A DNA stretch of 64,000 bases from Motilibacter deserti (GCF_011250635.1 NZ_JAANNP010000006.1:1-64000); one strand, 5' to 3'. Shown: positions 17,563-26,260, counted from the stretch's first letter. Program-made: numbers and translations. The notes: generated by a model not told the origin, from the sequence alone.

Positions 17563-19029
17563 TCCGGTGAGCGCGCGCGCCTCGTCGATAGGCGCTCGGC
17601 CGTTGATGAGGACGAGGAACCCGACGTAGAGCGCCGCGCCCAGCACGACCTGGAGCAGGAGCGTGGGCAGGGCGACGGGAAGCGCCGTGCCCACGCCCCA
17701 GACGACTCCGCCCATCAGGGCTGCCGGAAGCAGCCGCCGGGTGCCGAGGGCCAGCGTGCGCCGCCCCGAGAAGTGAAGCATCCGCTGCACGACCGCCATG
17801 ATGAGCGCGGAGTTGACCAGCGACGCCAGCGCCACAGCCAGCCCCGCACCGGTCACCCCCATGTCCAGCACGAGAAGGAAGACGGGCAGGGCGATGGCCT
17901 GTAGGGCCAGGCCGGTCAGCCCGGTGACGAAGATGACCCCGGGCCGGCCGACCGCGAGCAGCAGGCTGCCGGTCGATCCGGCCACCGAGCGGATCCCGCC
18001 GAAGACCAGCAGGAGGGCCAGAGCGGGCACCATCGGCTCCCACTTCGGCCCCAGCAGGACCGGGACGAGGACGGGCGAGGTCGCCGCCAGCCCCGCGACC
18101 ACCGGGCTCACGACGAGCGTGATGAGCTTGAGCGAGCGCACGTAGTTGCGGCGCAACCGCGCCAGGTCGTCGTTCATCTGGACGAACGACGGGAGCAGGA
18201 CGCGGCCGATCACGTCGGCGATGTGCGTCGCCGGCAGGTTGGCCAGGCTGTAGGCCAGGCCGTAGAGGCCCAGGGCGGCCGGCCCTTCCACCCTGCTGAC
18301 GAAGATGTTGTCCATGTTCGTCGTGACGTAGATGATGACGCCGCCGCCCAGCACGTGCTTGCCGAACGACACCAGCTGCTTCGCGATGGCCCAGTCGAAG
18401 CACCACGAGGGCCGCCAGGACGACACCGCCCAGACGAGCACGACCGCGGCCACCGTGGAGGAGACCGAGCCGATGGCGAGGCTGTACGGCCCGGCGTCGA
18501 ATGCGGTGGCGAGCACCAGCGTGACCGCGATGTAGACGAAGGTGGGCACGAGGTCAGGGATGGCCTTGCGCTTGTACGCCATGTCCTTCTCGAGCAGCGC
18601 CGCCGGCACCGTCGCGAAGGAGCCCAGCAGCAGGCTGAGGGACACGACCCGGATGAGGTTTTCCGAGCGCGGCGAGTTCAGCAGGTCGGCCAGCGTGCCG
18701 GCAGACGCGAAGGCGACGAGGTAGAGCAGGAGGCCGATCGCGGGCATCAGGAAGAAGGCCGTTGAGGCCATCCGCTGGCGGTCGGCCTTCGACTGCACGA
18801 TCGCGGTCCCGAGGCCCATGTCGGTGAAGACGACCAGCGCCGCCACGACGACCGACGCAGCCGCCAGCAGGCCGTAGTCCTCGGGAGCTAGGATCCGAGC
18901 GAGGATGAGGGTCGTCGCGACGTTCAGCACCTTCGAGCCGTAGACGACGACGCTCACCCAGAGGACGCCCTTGCGGGCGCGACCGAGCAGCGAGCCGGGA
19001 GCCTGCGCCACCTGCGTGTCCGTCGTCAC
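17557..19029 (-). CDS. Wzx-type polysaccharide flippase (MOP superfamily)
   Basis: A 490-residue membrane protein with about 14 hydrophobic segments. KGVLWVSVVVYGSKVLNVAT followed by ARILAPEDYGLLAAASVV is the entry typical of WzxC-like exporters, which flip lipid-linked oligosaccharide repeat units to the outer face. The start is GTG 19029 with GGGATCGGAC upstream. The gene diverges from the GT at 19062 by only 32 bases. A second flippase lies at 44568-46049, so two polymers, or two classes of repeat unit, are likely. Confidence 0.9.
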   Translation of the reverse strand: MTTDTQVAQAPGSLLGRARKGVLWVSVVVYGSKVLNVATTLILARILAPEDYGLLAAASVVVAALVVFTDMGLGTAIVQSKADRQRMASTAFFLMPAIGLLLYLVAFASAGTLADLLNSPRSENLIRVVSLSLLLGSFATVPAALLEKDMAYKRKAIPDLVPTFVYIAVTLVLATAFDAGPYSLAIGSVSSTVAAVVLVWAVSSWRPSWCFDWAIAKQLVSFGKHVLGGGVIIYVTTNMDNIFVSRVEGPAALGLYGLAYSLANLPATHIADVIGRVLLPSFVQMNDDLARLRRNYVRSLKLITLVVSPVVAGLAATSPVLVPVLLGPKWEPMVPALALLLVFGGIRSVAGSTGSLLLAVGRPGVIFVTGLTGLALQAIALPVFLLVLDMGVTGAGLAVALASLVNSALIMAVVQRMLHFSGRRTLALGTRRLLPAALMGGVVWGVGTALPVALPTLLLQVVLGAALYVGFLVLINGRAPIDEARALTGR

Positions 19030-19061
19030 GTCCGATCCCGTTCTACGCAGGAGAGTGCTTG

Positions 19062-20420
19062 GTGGCGAAGGTTCTCGTCTACAGCCAGGACATCATCGGC
19101 AAGACCATGGCGGGGCCTGGCATCCGCTCCTGGGAGTTCGCGAAGGCGCTCTCCACACGGCATGACGTCACACTAGCTGCGCCCAACGAGCCGGACCTCA
19201 CGTCCGACGCCTTCGTCATCCGCTCGTACGAGCCCCAAGGAGTCACGTCGGTCCTCCCGGGACACGACGTGATCATCACCCAGAAGGTCACCCCGGCCCT
19301 GGCCTACCTCGCGGACCGCACGGACGTCCGCATCATCGTCGACGCCTACGACCCGGTACTGCTGGAGGCGCTCGAGGTCCTGCGCCACATGGACCTCGAC
19401 GTGCAACGGCGGACAGCCCGCGTGTTCCGCAACGACCTGATGCTCTCGATGCTCTCGGCCGACGGCCTGATCTGCGCGTCCGAGAAGCAGCGCGACCTGT
19501 GGCTCGGCAGCCTCATGACCGTAGGAAGGGTCACTCCCGACGCCTACGCGCGGGACAACGCGCTGCGCACGCTCGTCGACGTCGTGCCCTTCGGGGTGCA
19601 GGACGGCGAGCCGGTCAGGACCGGGCCGGGGTTTCGGGAACGGCTCGGGATCCTGCCGACGGACAAGGTCGTTCTGTGGGGTGGCGGCGTCTGGAACTGG
19701 TTCGACCCGCTCACCCTGATCCGCGCCCTCGGGCGGATCGCGGAGAGCCGCAACGACGTCAAGCTCGTCTTCATGGGGCTCAAGAAGCCCGACCCGGCGC
19801 TCGCCGACCACAAGATGGCCCTCAGTGCGGTCGAGCTGGCCAAGGAGCTCGGGCTCTACGGCTCGACCGTTTTCTTCAACTACGGTTGGGTTCCGTACGA
19901 GGAGCGGCAGAATCACTTCCTCGAGGCGGACCTCGGGGTCTCCACACACTTCGACCACCTCGAGACCCGTTTCTCCTTTCGCACGCGGATGCTGGACTAC
20001 TTCTGGACCCGGCTCCCCATCGTCGCGACGGAGGGGGACTCGATCGCCGAGCTCATTGCTCAGCGCGGACTGGGGCGCGTCGTCGGCTACGAGGACGTCG
20101 ACGGCCTGGCCAGGGCGCTGACCGGGCTGCTCGACGACCCCGAGGAGATGGCGCGCATCAAGGACCGGCTGTCGGTCGTGCGCGAGGAGTTCCGCTGGGA
20201 GCGGGTCACGCGGGCGCTGGACCGGCAGATCGACGCGGTCGTCGCAGCGCCCGGGCACCGGTTCGAGATGGCGCGCGCTTCGGCTCTCGGCCGCTCCTAC
20301 GTCGACTACCTGCGCGTGCTGAAGGGTGACAACGGGCTGGTCGTGCCGGCGCGCGTCGCCGTCCACGCCGGTCTCCGGCTGACCAAGGCCCGGCTGGGTG
20401 GCGGCCGCGGGGCGAAGTGA
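19062..20420 (+). CDS. Glycosyltransferase, GT-B fold (GT4-like)
   Basis: 452 residues starting VAKVLVYSQDIIGKTMAGPG; the MAGPGIRSWEFAKALS loop is the acceptor-domain glycine-rich turn. The second half has a GT-B donor domain with WGGGVWNWFDP, NYGWVPYEERQ and YFWTRLPIVATEGDSIAEL, though without a classic EX7E. This variant occurs in actinobacterial surface-polymer clusters. GTG 19062 has GGAGAG eight bases upstream; TTG 19059 is an alternative one codon earlier. It is monocistronic, divergent from the flippase and convergent with the methyltransferase. Confidence 0.82.
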   Translation: MAKVLVYSQDIIGKTMAGPGIRSWEFAKALSTRHDVTLAAPNEPDLTSDAFVIRSYEPQGVTSVLPGHDVIITQKVTPALAYLADRTDVRIIVDAYDPVLLEALEVLRHMDLDVQRRTARVFRNDLMLSMLSADGLICASEKQRDLWLGSLMTVGRVTPDAYARDNALRTLVDVVPFGVQDGEPVRTGPGFRERLGILPTDKVVLWGGGVWNWFDPLTLIRALGRIAESRNDVKLVFMGLKKPDPALADHKMALSAVELAKELGLYGSTVFFNYGWVPYEERQNHFLEADLGVSTHFDHLETRFSFRTRMLDYFWTRLPIVATEGDSIAELIAQRGLGRVVGYEDVDGLARALTGLLDDPEEMARIKDRLSVVREEFRWERVTRALDRQIDAVVAAPGHRFEMARASALGRSYVDYLRVLKGDNGLVVPARVAVHAGLRLTKARLGGGRGAK

Positions 20421-20435
20421 TCCTGGGCTGCGGGG

Positions 20436-20461
20436 CGCCTCGGCTCTACTGCGCCGAGGCG
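20436..20461. terminator. Bidirectional stem-loop between convergent genes
   Basis: CGCCTCGGC pairs perfectly with GCCGAGGCG (9 bp, 8-base loop). It starts 15 bases after the GT stop at 20420 and overlaps the last codons of the methyltransferase on the other strand. Confidence 0.7.
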
Positions 20462-21105
20462 ACGGCGTAGAACCGGAAGAAGAGCTTCGGCTGGTACGGC
20501 TTGACCCGCGAGACCAGGTGCAGCACCTTCTGCGTGCGCGGGGAGAAAAGGCGGCTGACGAGCCGGGAGTCGATCTCCTCCTCCTGAGTCAGGGTGAAGG
20601 TGTCGAAGACCTGGCCCAGCTCGGCGCGGAGCATCGGCTCGGTGAAGAAGACCGAGTGGTCGCGGTCGAGCATGTGCTCGTAGGTCAGGCCGCACTGGAA
20701 GAGCAGGTCGAGCTCGCCGCTGTGCGGGGTGGTGATGAGGACGTTCCTGCGCGCGACGCGCTTGCTCTCCTGCAGGATGCGGCGGCGTACGTCCGGGTCG
20801 GGGACGTGCTCGAGGACCTCGAACAGCAGCACGGTGTCGACGCTGTCGTCGGGGAGCCCGAGGGCCGCCGCGTCCCATTCCTCGACCGGGAGGCCGCGGC
20901 CCTTGGCGATGGCGACGTATCCGCCGTTGATGTCGCTCCCGGTGCAGGTGTGGCCGGCCTGCTGCAGAGCGGCGACGTAGTCGCCGCTTGCGGCCGCCGC
21001 GTCGTGGACGACCGGGCCGGCGTGCTCTAGGGCGAAGCTCAGGTGGCCGATCGCGACCTTCGAGGTGGCGTCCTTGGCGTAGTACTCCGTCGTGTCTCGA
21101 TGCAC
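20446..21105 (-). CDS. Class I SAM-dependent methyltransferase
   Basis: 219 residues with a Rossmann-type methyltransferase core. VVHDAAAASGDYVAALQQ is motif I (Gly-poor variant), GSDINGGYVAIA motif II, and TVLLFEVLEHVPDPD motif IV of the Methyltransf_11/23 group, followed by VARRNVLITTPHSGE. It probably O-methylates a sugar or a lipid-linked glycan of this cluster; the acceptor is unknown. The start is GTG 21105 with GAGGAG upstream. It diverges from the DUF2142 gene at 21334. Confidence 0.85.
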   Translation of the reverse strand: MHRDTTEYYAKDATSKVAIGHLSFALEHAGPVVHDAAAASGDYVAALQQAGHTCTGSDINGGYVAIAKGRGLPVEEWDAAALGLPDDSVDTVLLFEVLEHVPDPDVRRRILQESKRVARRNVLITTPHSGELDLLFQCGLTYEHMLDRDHSVFFTEPMLRAELGQVFDTFTLTQEEEIDSRLVSRLFSPRTQKVLHLVSRVKPYQPKLFFRFYAVASAQ

Positions 21106-21132
21106 CGGTCGCGCTCCTCGTCAGGAGTGTGC

Positions 21133-21147
21133 GGCGGACCGTCCGCC
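21133..21147. promoter_or_regulatory. 15-bp palindrome in a divergent promoter region
   Basis: GGCGGAC-C-GTCCGCC is a perfect palindrome 27 bases upstream of the methyltransferase start, in the 228-base gap shared with the DUF2142 gene. It could be an operator or a leader hairpin. A TAGTGT at 21277-21282 is a candidate -10 for the plus-strand operon. Confidence 0.3.
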
Positions 21148-21333
21148 TCCGGTCAGCGTTCCACAGCGGCACCGCGATTATCGGCCGTTCGGGGGGACGC
21201 GTGAGCTCGGTCCTGGGCGCCTCCGGCGTCGTCAACCGGGCCCGGCAAACACCCGATCTCGGCATCGGGGGTCCGCTAGTGTCGGCCGCAGAGGGTCCGG
21301 GAGCTCCGTCACCCGCGACCAGGGGGTTCTGCG

Positions 21334-22734
21334 ATGCAGCAGGTGATGGTGGACGAGCGCCGTCGCGAGGGTGACCACGCGGTCACCAGGCACGGTGCGT
21401 CGCGGCGCGCCCGGTGGGCCGCGGTCGTCGGCTCTGCCCTCGCTGCGGCCGTGCTCGGTCTCTGCTTCCTCACGACGGGAGTGCAGTCCCCCTTCGACGA
21501 GATGGCGCACTTCGACTACGTCGCGAAGCTGGCGGAGGGTGATGTCCCGCAGGTGGGGGAGGACCTCGGACAGGAGTCGCTGCGGGAGTTCGCCTGCCGG
21601 TCCGAGCCGACCACCCCGCTGGGGGCTGCGTGCGGCGCCACCTCCGTCGATCCCGCGCTCGCACCGTTCGAGGGCCAGAGCTACACCACCGAGTACTTCC
21701 CGACGTTCTACGGCGTGACAGCGGTCGTCAGCAAGGCCCTCGGCGCCGTGCCCGGGGTCTCGCTGCTCGAGGCCGCTCGGCTGGCCGACCTGCTCTGGCT
21801 CTGCCTCGGAGTGGCGGCCGTGGCGGCGCTGTCCCTGCGGCTCGGCGCGCGCCCTACGGGCGCCTTCGCGGGCGCGACGCTGCTCGCGGCGATGCCACTG
21901 GTCCTGCTGCTCGGGACGAGCGTAACGAACGACTCGGCGGCGATCGGGTGGGCGGCACTGGTCCTGCTCGTCTGGCTGCGGCTCGAGGCGGCGCCGGCGC
22001 GCCGCCGCGTCCTGCTGGTCGGGCTCATCGGGCTCATGGGGCTGACCGTCAAGGAGACCACGGTGCCGGGCCTCGCACTCGCCGCGCTGCTCGAGCTGCG
22101 AGCGTCGATGGCCACCGGTGCGACGTCGTCGCCCGGTGGGCACGGACGACCGGCCGCGGGTCGGTTGCGCGCGCTGGTGCGACCGCTCGCGCTCCTCGCA
22201 CTGCCCGCGCTGGGCTACGGGGTGCTCGCTGTGCTCGACGACGGGGCGCGTGGGGTAGCCGACCCCGCCAACAAGACCTATGCGTTCCTCATCAGCCTCG
22301 CCACTCCGCAGGGCGAGGTCCTCCGTGACGCTGTGGCAGCGGGGCTGACCCCCTTCGCGGCCCCCGATGACCTGCCCGGCGTCGCCGCGGCCGTGCTCGC
22401 GGTGACCGGCGTGCTCGCGCTGGCCTTCGGTGTCCTGTCGGCCGGCTCGGCCGCTCACGTGGTGCTGCGCTCGACCCTGCCGTGGCGGGCGGACACCCTC
22501 ACCGTCGTACGCCAGGGCTTTCTGGTCGGGGCGCTCGTCACTGGCCCCGTCTTTCTCGTCGCGACGCGGGTGACAGCGGGCGTCGCGTTCTACAACCCGC
22601 GCTACGCGCTGCCGCTGGCGGCGGTGGGGGCGGCCGCGGTCTTCGCCGACCTGTCGCGCCGGTGGAGCGCGGCGGTCGCCGGGGCGGCCCTCGTGGTCGT
22701 CGGCGTGCTCGCGCTCGGCTACCTGGTCGCCTGA
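21334..22734 (+). CDS. DUF2142-type polytopic membrane protein
   Basis: 466 residues: one N-terminal transmembrane segment, then a ~90-residue outer loop containing QSPFDEMAHFDYVAKLAEGD and YTTEYFPTFYGV, then about ten more membrane segments. The P.DE.AHF.Y motif directly after the first segment is the hallmark of DUF2142, a GT-C-like family common in actinobacterial and rhamnan clusters. The acidic residues fit a polyprenyl-phosphate-sugar transferase acting outside the membrane, but no activity is proven. ATG 21334 follows AGGGGG; ATG 21346 is an alternative. It is the first gene of an operon with Wzz- and Wzy-like genes. Confidence 0.78.
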   Translation: MQQVMVDERRREGDHAVTRHGASRRARWAAVVGSALAAAVLGLCFLTTGVQSPFDEMAHFDYVAKLAEGDVPQVGEDLGQESLREFACRSEPTTPLGAACGATSVDPALAPFEGQSYTTEYFPTFYGVTAVVSKALGAVPGVSLLEAARLADLLWLCLGVAAVAALSLRLGARPTGAFAGATLLAAMPLVLLLGTSVTNDSAAIGWAALVLLVWLRLEAAPARRRVLLVGLIGLMGLTVKETTVPGLALAALLELRASMATGATSSPGGHGRPAAGRLRALVRPLALLALPALGYGVLAVLDDGARGVADPANKTYAFLISLATPQGEVLRDAVAAGLTPFAAPDDLPGVAAAVLAVTGVLALAFGVLSAGSAAHVVLRSTLPWRADTLTVVRQGFLVGALVTGPVFLVATRVTAGVAFYNPRYALPLAAVGAAAVFADLSRRWSAAVAGAALVVVGVLALGYLVA

Positions 22735-22801
22735 CCGGGGCGAGCGCTCGGAAGGCACCGGCCGGGCGGCGGTCGCGCGGTTATCCTCGCGGGACGGCCG
22801 C

Positions 22802-23584
22802 GTGGCCACCCGATCAGCGGCGGCTCCCGAGGAGCCCGCGTGGCTGGAAGGACAGGGGAGGGCAGTGCTTGCTCCGCCGGGGTTCGTGCACCGGCGCCGG
22901 TACTCCCGCCGCCTCCGGGTCTCGGTCGCGTCGGTCGCGATCCTCGTCGTCCTCGGAGCTGGCGCCGCATTCACGGCCGCGGCTGCCCACGCACCCCGCT
23001 ACACGGCGATCTCGAGCGTCTTGCTGCGCGACTACCAGCTCGGCGGGGCGCCGCTGGCTGACGAACGCGCCGCCCTCCGCTTCCACACCAACGCCGCGTT
23101 CATCGCGAGGTCACGCCCGGTCCTGGAGGGTGTCGCGGTCCGCATCGGCCGACCGCGCGCAGACTGGGCGCGGCTGCGCGAGGACCTCGCCGTCACCTCC
23201 CGCGAGGACGCGGACGTCCTCGATCTGTGGGCGTCCGCGCGGACGGCCGCCAGTGCCACTCGGCTCGCGGACGCCGTGGCTTCGGAGCTCACGGACCGCC
23301 TGCGCGGCCAATTCAAAGCCGTGCCGCCCGGTCTCTCGGCCGAGGGCCGTCGCCGGTTCGAGGACCTGCGCGACCTCGAACGCGTCAGCCCCGCCGCGGA
23401 GGTGCTCGTCTCGGAGCCTCCGGCCGACCGGGTCAGCATCGAGCCATGGCGCGCCGGGCTGGCCGGTGGCGTCGCCGGGCTGGTGGCCGGCCTGCTCGTG
23501 CTGGCCTGGCGGTTCCGTCGCCGGGACGAGCTGTCTCGCTTCCCGGCGGCCGGGGACGACGCTGCGCGCCCGGCGTCGTCATGA
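22802..23584 (+). CDS. Wzz-like chain-length determinant without kinase domain
   Basis: 260 residues with two membrane segments (~38-61 and ~220-242) bracketing a periplasm-facing region rich in helices (RSRPVLEGVAVRIGRPRADW onwards), the Wzz layout. It lacks a Walker-type kinase domain and a tyrosine cluster at the C-terminus. Two starts compete: GTG 22802, used here, and GTG 22865, which has a strong GGGGAGGG tract just upstream and would give 239 residues. The gene ends in an ATGA overlap with the Wzy-like gene, so the two are probably co-translated. Confidence 0.75.
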   Translation: MATRSAAAPEEPAWLEGQGRAVLAPPGFVHRRRYSRRLRVSVASVAILVVLGAGAAFTAAAAHAPRYTAISSVLLRDYQLGGAPLADERAALRFHTNAAFIARSRPVLEGVAVRIGRPRADWARLREDLAVTSREDADVLDLWASARTAASATRLADAVASELTDRLRGQFKAVPPGLSAEGRRRFEDLRDLERVSPAAEVLVSEPPADRVSIEPWRAGLAGGVAGLVAGLLVLAWRFRRRDELSRFPAAGDDAARPASS

Positions 23585-25083
23585 GCGCTGCCCTGACCGC
23601 GCGCGCTCCGCGCCGGCCCCGCGGGCGCCCCGCCTCACTCGTGGCGGGCGTGGGCGTTCCGCTGGTCCTGCAGCTCGCGGGCCTGGGGGTCGCCGGCTGG
23701 CCGCGCGGCCTCCTCGTCCTGCCCGCCGTGGGCCTGCTTCTCGCCGTGGCGTACGCCGGCTCGCGGCTGAGTCATGTGCTGGTTGCGGGCCTCGTCGCCT
23801 TCTTCTGCATCCAGCCGACGTTGAAGTTCTACGTCTCCTGGTACTTCGGCCCCGCGAAGGACGCCGCCGTGCTCGTCGCGGTCCTTGCCTTGGCCATCCG
23901 CCTGCTGCGGGACCGCACCGCGCTGCGCAGAGCTGACCCGTGGGTGGCGGGCGGGGCCCTCCTGCTCGTCGGGCTCTACGTGGTCGATCCCGTCGGCGAC
24001 CATGGGGCAGCCTGGCTGACCGCGACCCGGCTCACCGCGTCCGCGTTCGGGTTGTTCCTCGTCGGCTGGCTGCTTCCCGACCCGGCTCGGACGTGGCGCT
24101 TCGCCGCTGGCGCGCTCGTCGCCGTCGGGGTTGCCCAGGGCCTGCTGGGGCTCGTGCAGCAGGCCATCGGCGCCCAGCGTCTCGTTGATGACTTCGGCCT
24201 CTGGCTCGGGTTCCAGGTGCGGGAGACCCACGGCGGGCAGTTGCGCAGCTTCGGGACCTTCTCGGACCCCTTCAGCTACGCCGCCGTGATGGCTGTCGCC
24301 CTGGTGGCCGCGCTCACGCTGCCGCTGCGCAGGTCGCACGGGGCCGTCGCGACCGGCGTCATCGCCCTTGGGGTGATCGTGTCCTTCGTGCGGACCGAGG
24401 CCGTCCTCGTGGTCGCCGTCCTCGTGGCCGCCGTCGCGGTCCGGGGACACCGAGCGAGTGCGGTCCTGCTCGGCGCGGCCGCGACAGCGGCATCGACGCT
24501 CTACCTCGTCCTGCCCGCACGCACGAGCAGCACGGCGACGGGGCTGGACGTCCTGCTCACGCTGAACGGCAGGACCGAGCTCTGGTCGCAGGTGCTCCGC
24601 GGCCCGTGGGACGTGCTGGCCGGTCGGGGCGTAGGGCAGGTGGGGACCGGGCTGGCGCGCAGCCAGTCCGGTCTGTGGGGCCCGACCGTGGACCAGGCGG
24701 GCGCCACGGTGTCGCCCGGAGCGCCGTCCTCCCTGCTCTACGTCGACAACGCCTACCTCTCCCTCGTAGCCGACGTGGGTCTGCCGGGGCTCGTGCTCAC
24801 CTGCGCGGTCTTCGCGCTGATGGCGCGCACGCTGCTCCGGGCAGCACCTGCTGCTCCAGCGCTGTGCGGGCTCGGCACGCTCGCGGTGGTCGCCGTCGAC
24901 GGGCTCACGCGCAGCTCCCTTACGCAGTTCCCCTTCGGCTACGTCGCCCTGCTGGTCCTCGGGACGGCCCTCGCCGCAGCCACCCACGGCGGCGACGCGC
25001 GGCTATCCGACGCCGGGTGTCAGCCTCGCGGCGCGCTCAGCAAGCCCGCGAGCAGCGGGACCGCAGCCGGGGCGTCTTCGTAG
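23581..25083 (+). CDS. O-antigen ligase / Wzy-type polymerase family membrane protein
   Basis: A 500-residue protein with about 11-12 membrane segments. An outer loop near residues 315-390 contains LNGRTELWSQVLRGPWDVL and SSLLYVDNAYLSLVADVGLP; the latter matches the Wzy_C consensus N.YL....E.G..G. ATG 23581 overlaps the Wzz stop. The last ~21 codons run antisense over the end of the kinase-like gene on the other strand (25020-25083), and that polar tail (KPASSGTAAGASS) is not conserved-looking. Polymerase activity is inferred from its pairing with Wzz. Confidence 0.85.
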   Translation: MSAALTARAPRRPRGRPASLVAGVGVPLVLQLAGLGVAGWPRGLLVLPAVGLLLAVAYAGSRLSHVLVAGLVAFFCIQPTLKFYVSWYFGPAKDAAVLVAVLALAIRLLRDRTALRRADPWVAGGALLLVGLYVVDPVGDHGAAWLTATRLTASAFGLFLVGWLLPDPARTWRFAAGALVAVGVAQGLLGLVQQAIGAQRLVDDFGLWLGFQVRETHGGQLRSFGTFSDPFSYAAVMAVALVAALTLPLRRSHGAVATGVIALGVIVSFVRTEAVLVVAVLVAAVAVRGHRASAVLLGAAATAASTLYLVLPARTSSTATGLDVLLTLNGRTELWSQVLRGPWDVLAGRGVGQVGTGLARSQSGLWGPTVDQAGATVSPGAPSSLLYVDNAYLSLVADVGLPGLVLTCAVFALMARTLLRAAPAAPALCGLGTLAVVAVDGLTRSSLTQFPFGYVALLVLGTALAAATHGGDARLSDAGCQPRGALSKPASSGTAAGASS

Positions 25084-25856
25084 CCGAGGAGCCAGCTGGG
25101 TGCGGCGGCCGCGATCGCCGTCGCTCGAAGGAAGGCTCCGCGTGGGTCGCGGTAGTGGTTGAAGGAGTTCTTGAGCAGCAGCTCTGCGGCCGTGCTCCGG
25201 GGCAGCCTCGTCGCCTCCGGCAGGCCCGGGCGCCGGTCGAGCACCACCACCACGGTCACGTCGACCTGGCCGCGCTCCACGTTCCCGAGCAGACTGGCGC
25301 GGTAGAACCCCTCGGTCTGCGAGCGGACCGGGGCCGGCGCCAGGCCGAGCAGCGCCTGCGACGCGGACAGCAGGCTCAGCGGGCGCGGGTACGCGACCAC
25401 TTTCGTCGCCTCCTCGTCGGGAAAGCGGGCCGCCTCGTCCGTGAGGTACGTGAGCCCTGCCCCGAGCGCGGCAGCGCAGAGCGTCGTCTTGCCGGTGCCT
25501 GACACCGCAGGCACGATTGCGGCGCGGCCGTCGAGGGCGAGGACGGCGGCATGCACCGCGAACACGTCCTCGTCGTCGATCGCCACGGTGTTGAGCAGTC
25601 GCAGCGTGTCCACGACCAGGCCCGGGCCGTCGGGCGATGCGAGCAGCAGGGCGTCCCCGCGGTAGAGCTGCCACCGGCCGTCGGTCTCGCGCAGGGTCCA
25701 GGTGTCCTCGGCGGGCTCGTGCGTCGGGACGACGAGGTCGCCGACGAGGTCGAGCAGCTCGGCCCCGAGCGTGCGGCCGGCAGGCACGACCAGGTCCCAA
25801 CGGCGTCCGAGGACGCCCAGCGCGACGCGGTCGAGGCGCAGGTCCTGTGCGGTCAA
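25020..25856 (-). CDS. HPr-kinase-like (HprK-related) protein
   Basis: 278 residues with the P-loop of the HprK/PEP-carboxykinase-like fold: IVPAVSGTGKTTL places SGTGKTT at 119-125, with VHAA (His 102) before it as in HprK relatives. There is no N-terminal DRTGG domain and no HPr gene nearby, so HPr is an unlikely substrate. Related kinases are paired with PqqD-like proteins in peptide-modification loci. The start appears to be TTG 25856, inside a TTGA overlap with the PqqD-like stop, a typical coupled arrangement. The substrate is unknown: a peptide, a wall protein or a glycan intermediate are all open. Confidence 0.8.
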   Translation of the reverse strand: MTAQDLRLDRVALGVLGRRWDLVVPAGRTLGAELLDLVGDLVVPTHEPAEDTWTLRETDGRWQLYRGDALLLASPDGPGLVVDTLRLLNTVAIDDEDVFAVHAAVLALDGRAAIVPAVSGTGKTTLCAAALGAGLTYLTDEAARFPDEEATKVVAYPRPLSLLSASQALLGLAPAPVRSQTEGFYRASLLGNVERGQVDVTVVVVLDRRPGLPEATRLPRSTAAELLLKNSFNHYRDPRGAFLRATAIAAAAPSWLLGYEDAPAAVPLLAGLLSAPRG

Positions 25857-26131
25857 GGCGTCGCGAGGAGGTAGCCCTCATGGAGCAGGCGCTGGACGGC
25901 GGCCTCGACGTCGGCCCGGATGGCGTCGGCGTCGACTCCCAGAGCGTCGTGCAGCATCTCGACGACCTCGTCCACGGTGGCGGCTCCTGCGGTGCACGCT
26001 GCCCAGATCGAGGTCGCCGACTCGTTGAGCGACAGCGCGCTGGTCGAGGCCGGATGCAGCAGCATCGCCCGTCCCTCGATCTCCTGCACGAGGACGCCGT
26101 CGGCGACCTGCCACGAGAGCGCCTGGGTCAC
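25853..26131 (-). CDS. PqqD family peptide-recognition-like protein
   Basis: 92 residues, the normal PqqD size. VADGVLVQEIEGRAMLLHPA is the beta-sheet of the winged helix, LNESATSIWAAC the conserved LN..A..IW helix, and ADVEAAVQRLLHEGYL the C-terminal helices. PqqD-like domains bind leader peptides and present them to modifying enzymes. The start is GTG 26131 with GGAGGA five to ten bases upstream; the frame is open to 26227 but that would add an unrelated 32-residue tail. It is coupled to the kinase-like gene by a 4-base overlap. No precursor peptide is evident next to it. Confidence 0.85.
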   Translation of the reverse strand: MTQALSWQVADGVLVQEIEGRAMLLHPASTSALSLNESATSIWAACTAGAATVDEVVEMLHDALGVDADAIRADVEAAVQRLLHEGYLLATP

Positions 26132-26260
26132 CCTGTCCTCCGTCTGCCGGTCCCACCGCCGCGCCCCGCAGCGGCCCGCATCGTCACCGCCCTCGAGTGG
26201 GGCGACGAGCTGTGCGCCAGGCAGCATGCCACGCTGCGGGACACGGATGGCGGGAGCCCG

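Noticed and set aside
22741-22750. CGAGCGCTCG palindrome between the DUF2142 and Wzz genes
   Set aside because: Ten bases in a very GC-rich gap is expected by chance, with no partner site or promoter near it.
25003-25881. A 292-codon minus-strand frame over the kinase-like gene
   Set aside because: It is an alternative frame of the HprK-like gene without the SGTGKTT P-loop; the correct frame starts at TTG 25856.
26132-26227. Longer PqqD-like protein starting at 26227
   Set aside because: The extra 32 residues lack a ribosome site and do not belong to the PqqD fold; GTG 26131 has GGAGGA at good spacing.
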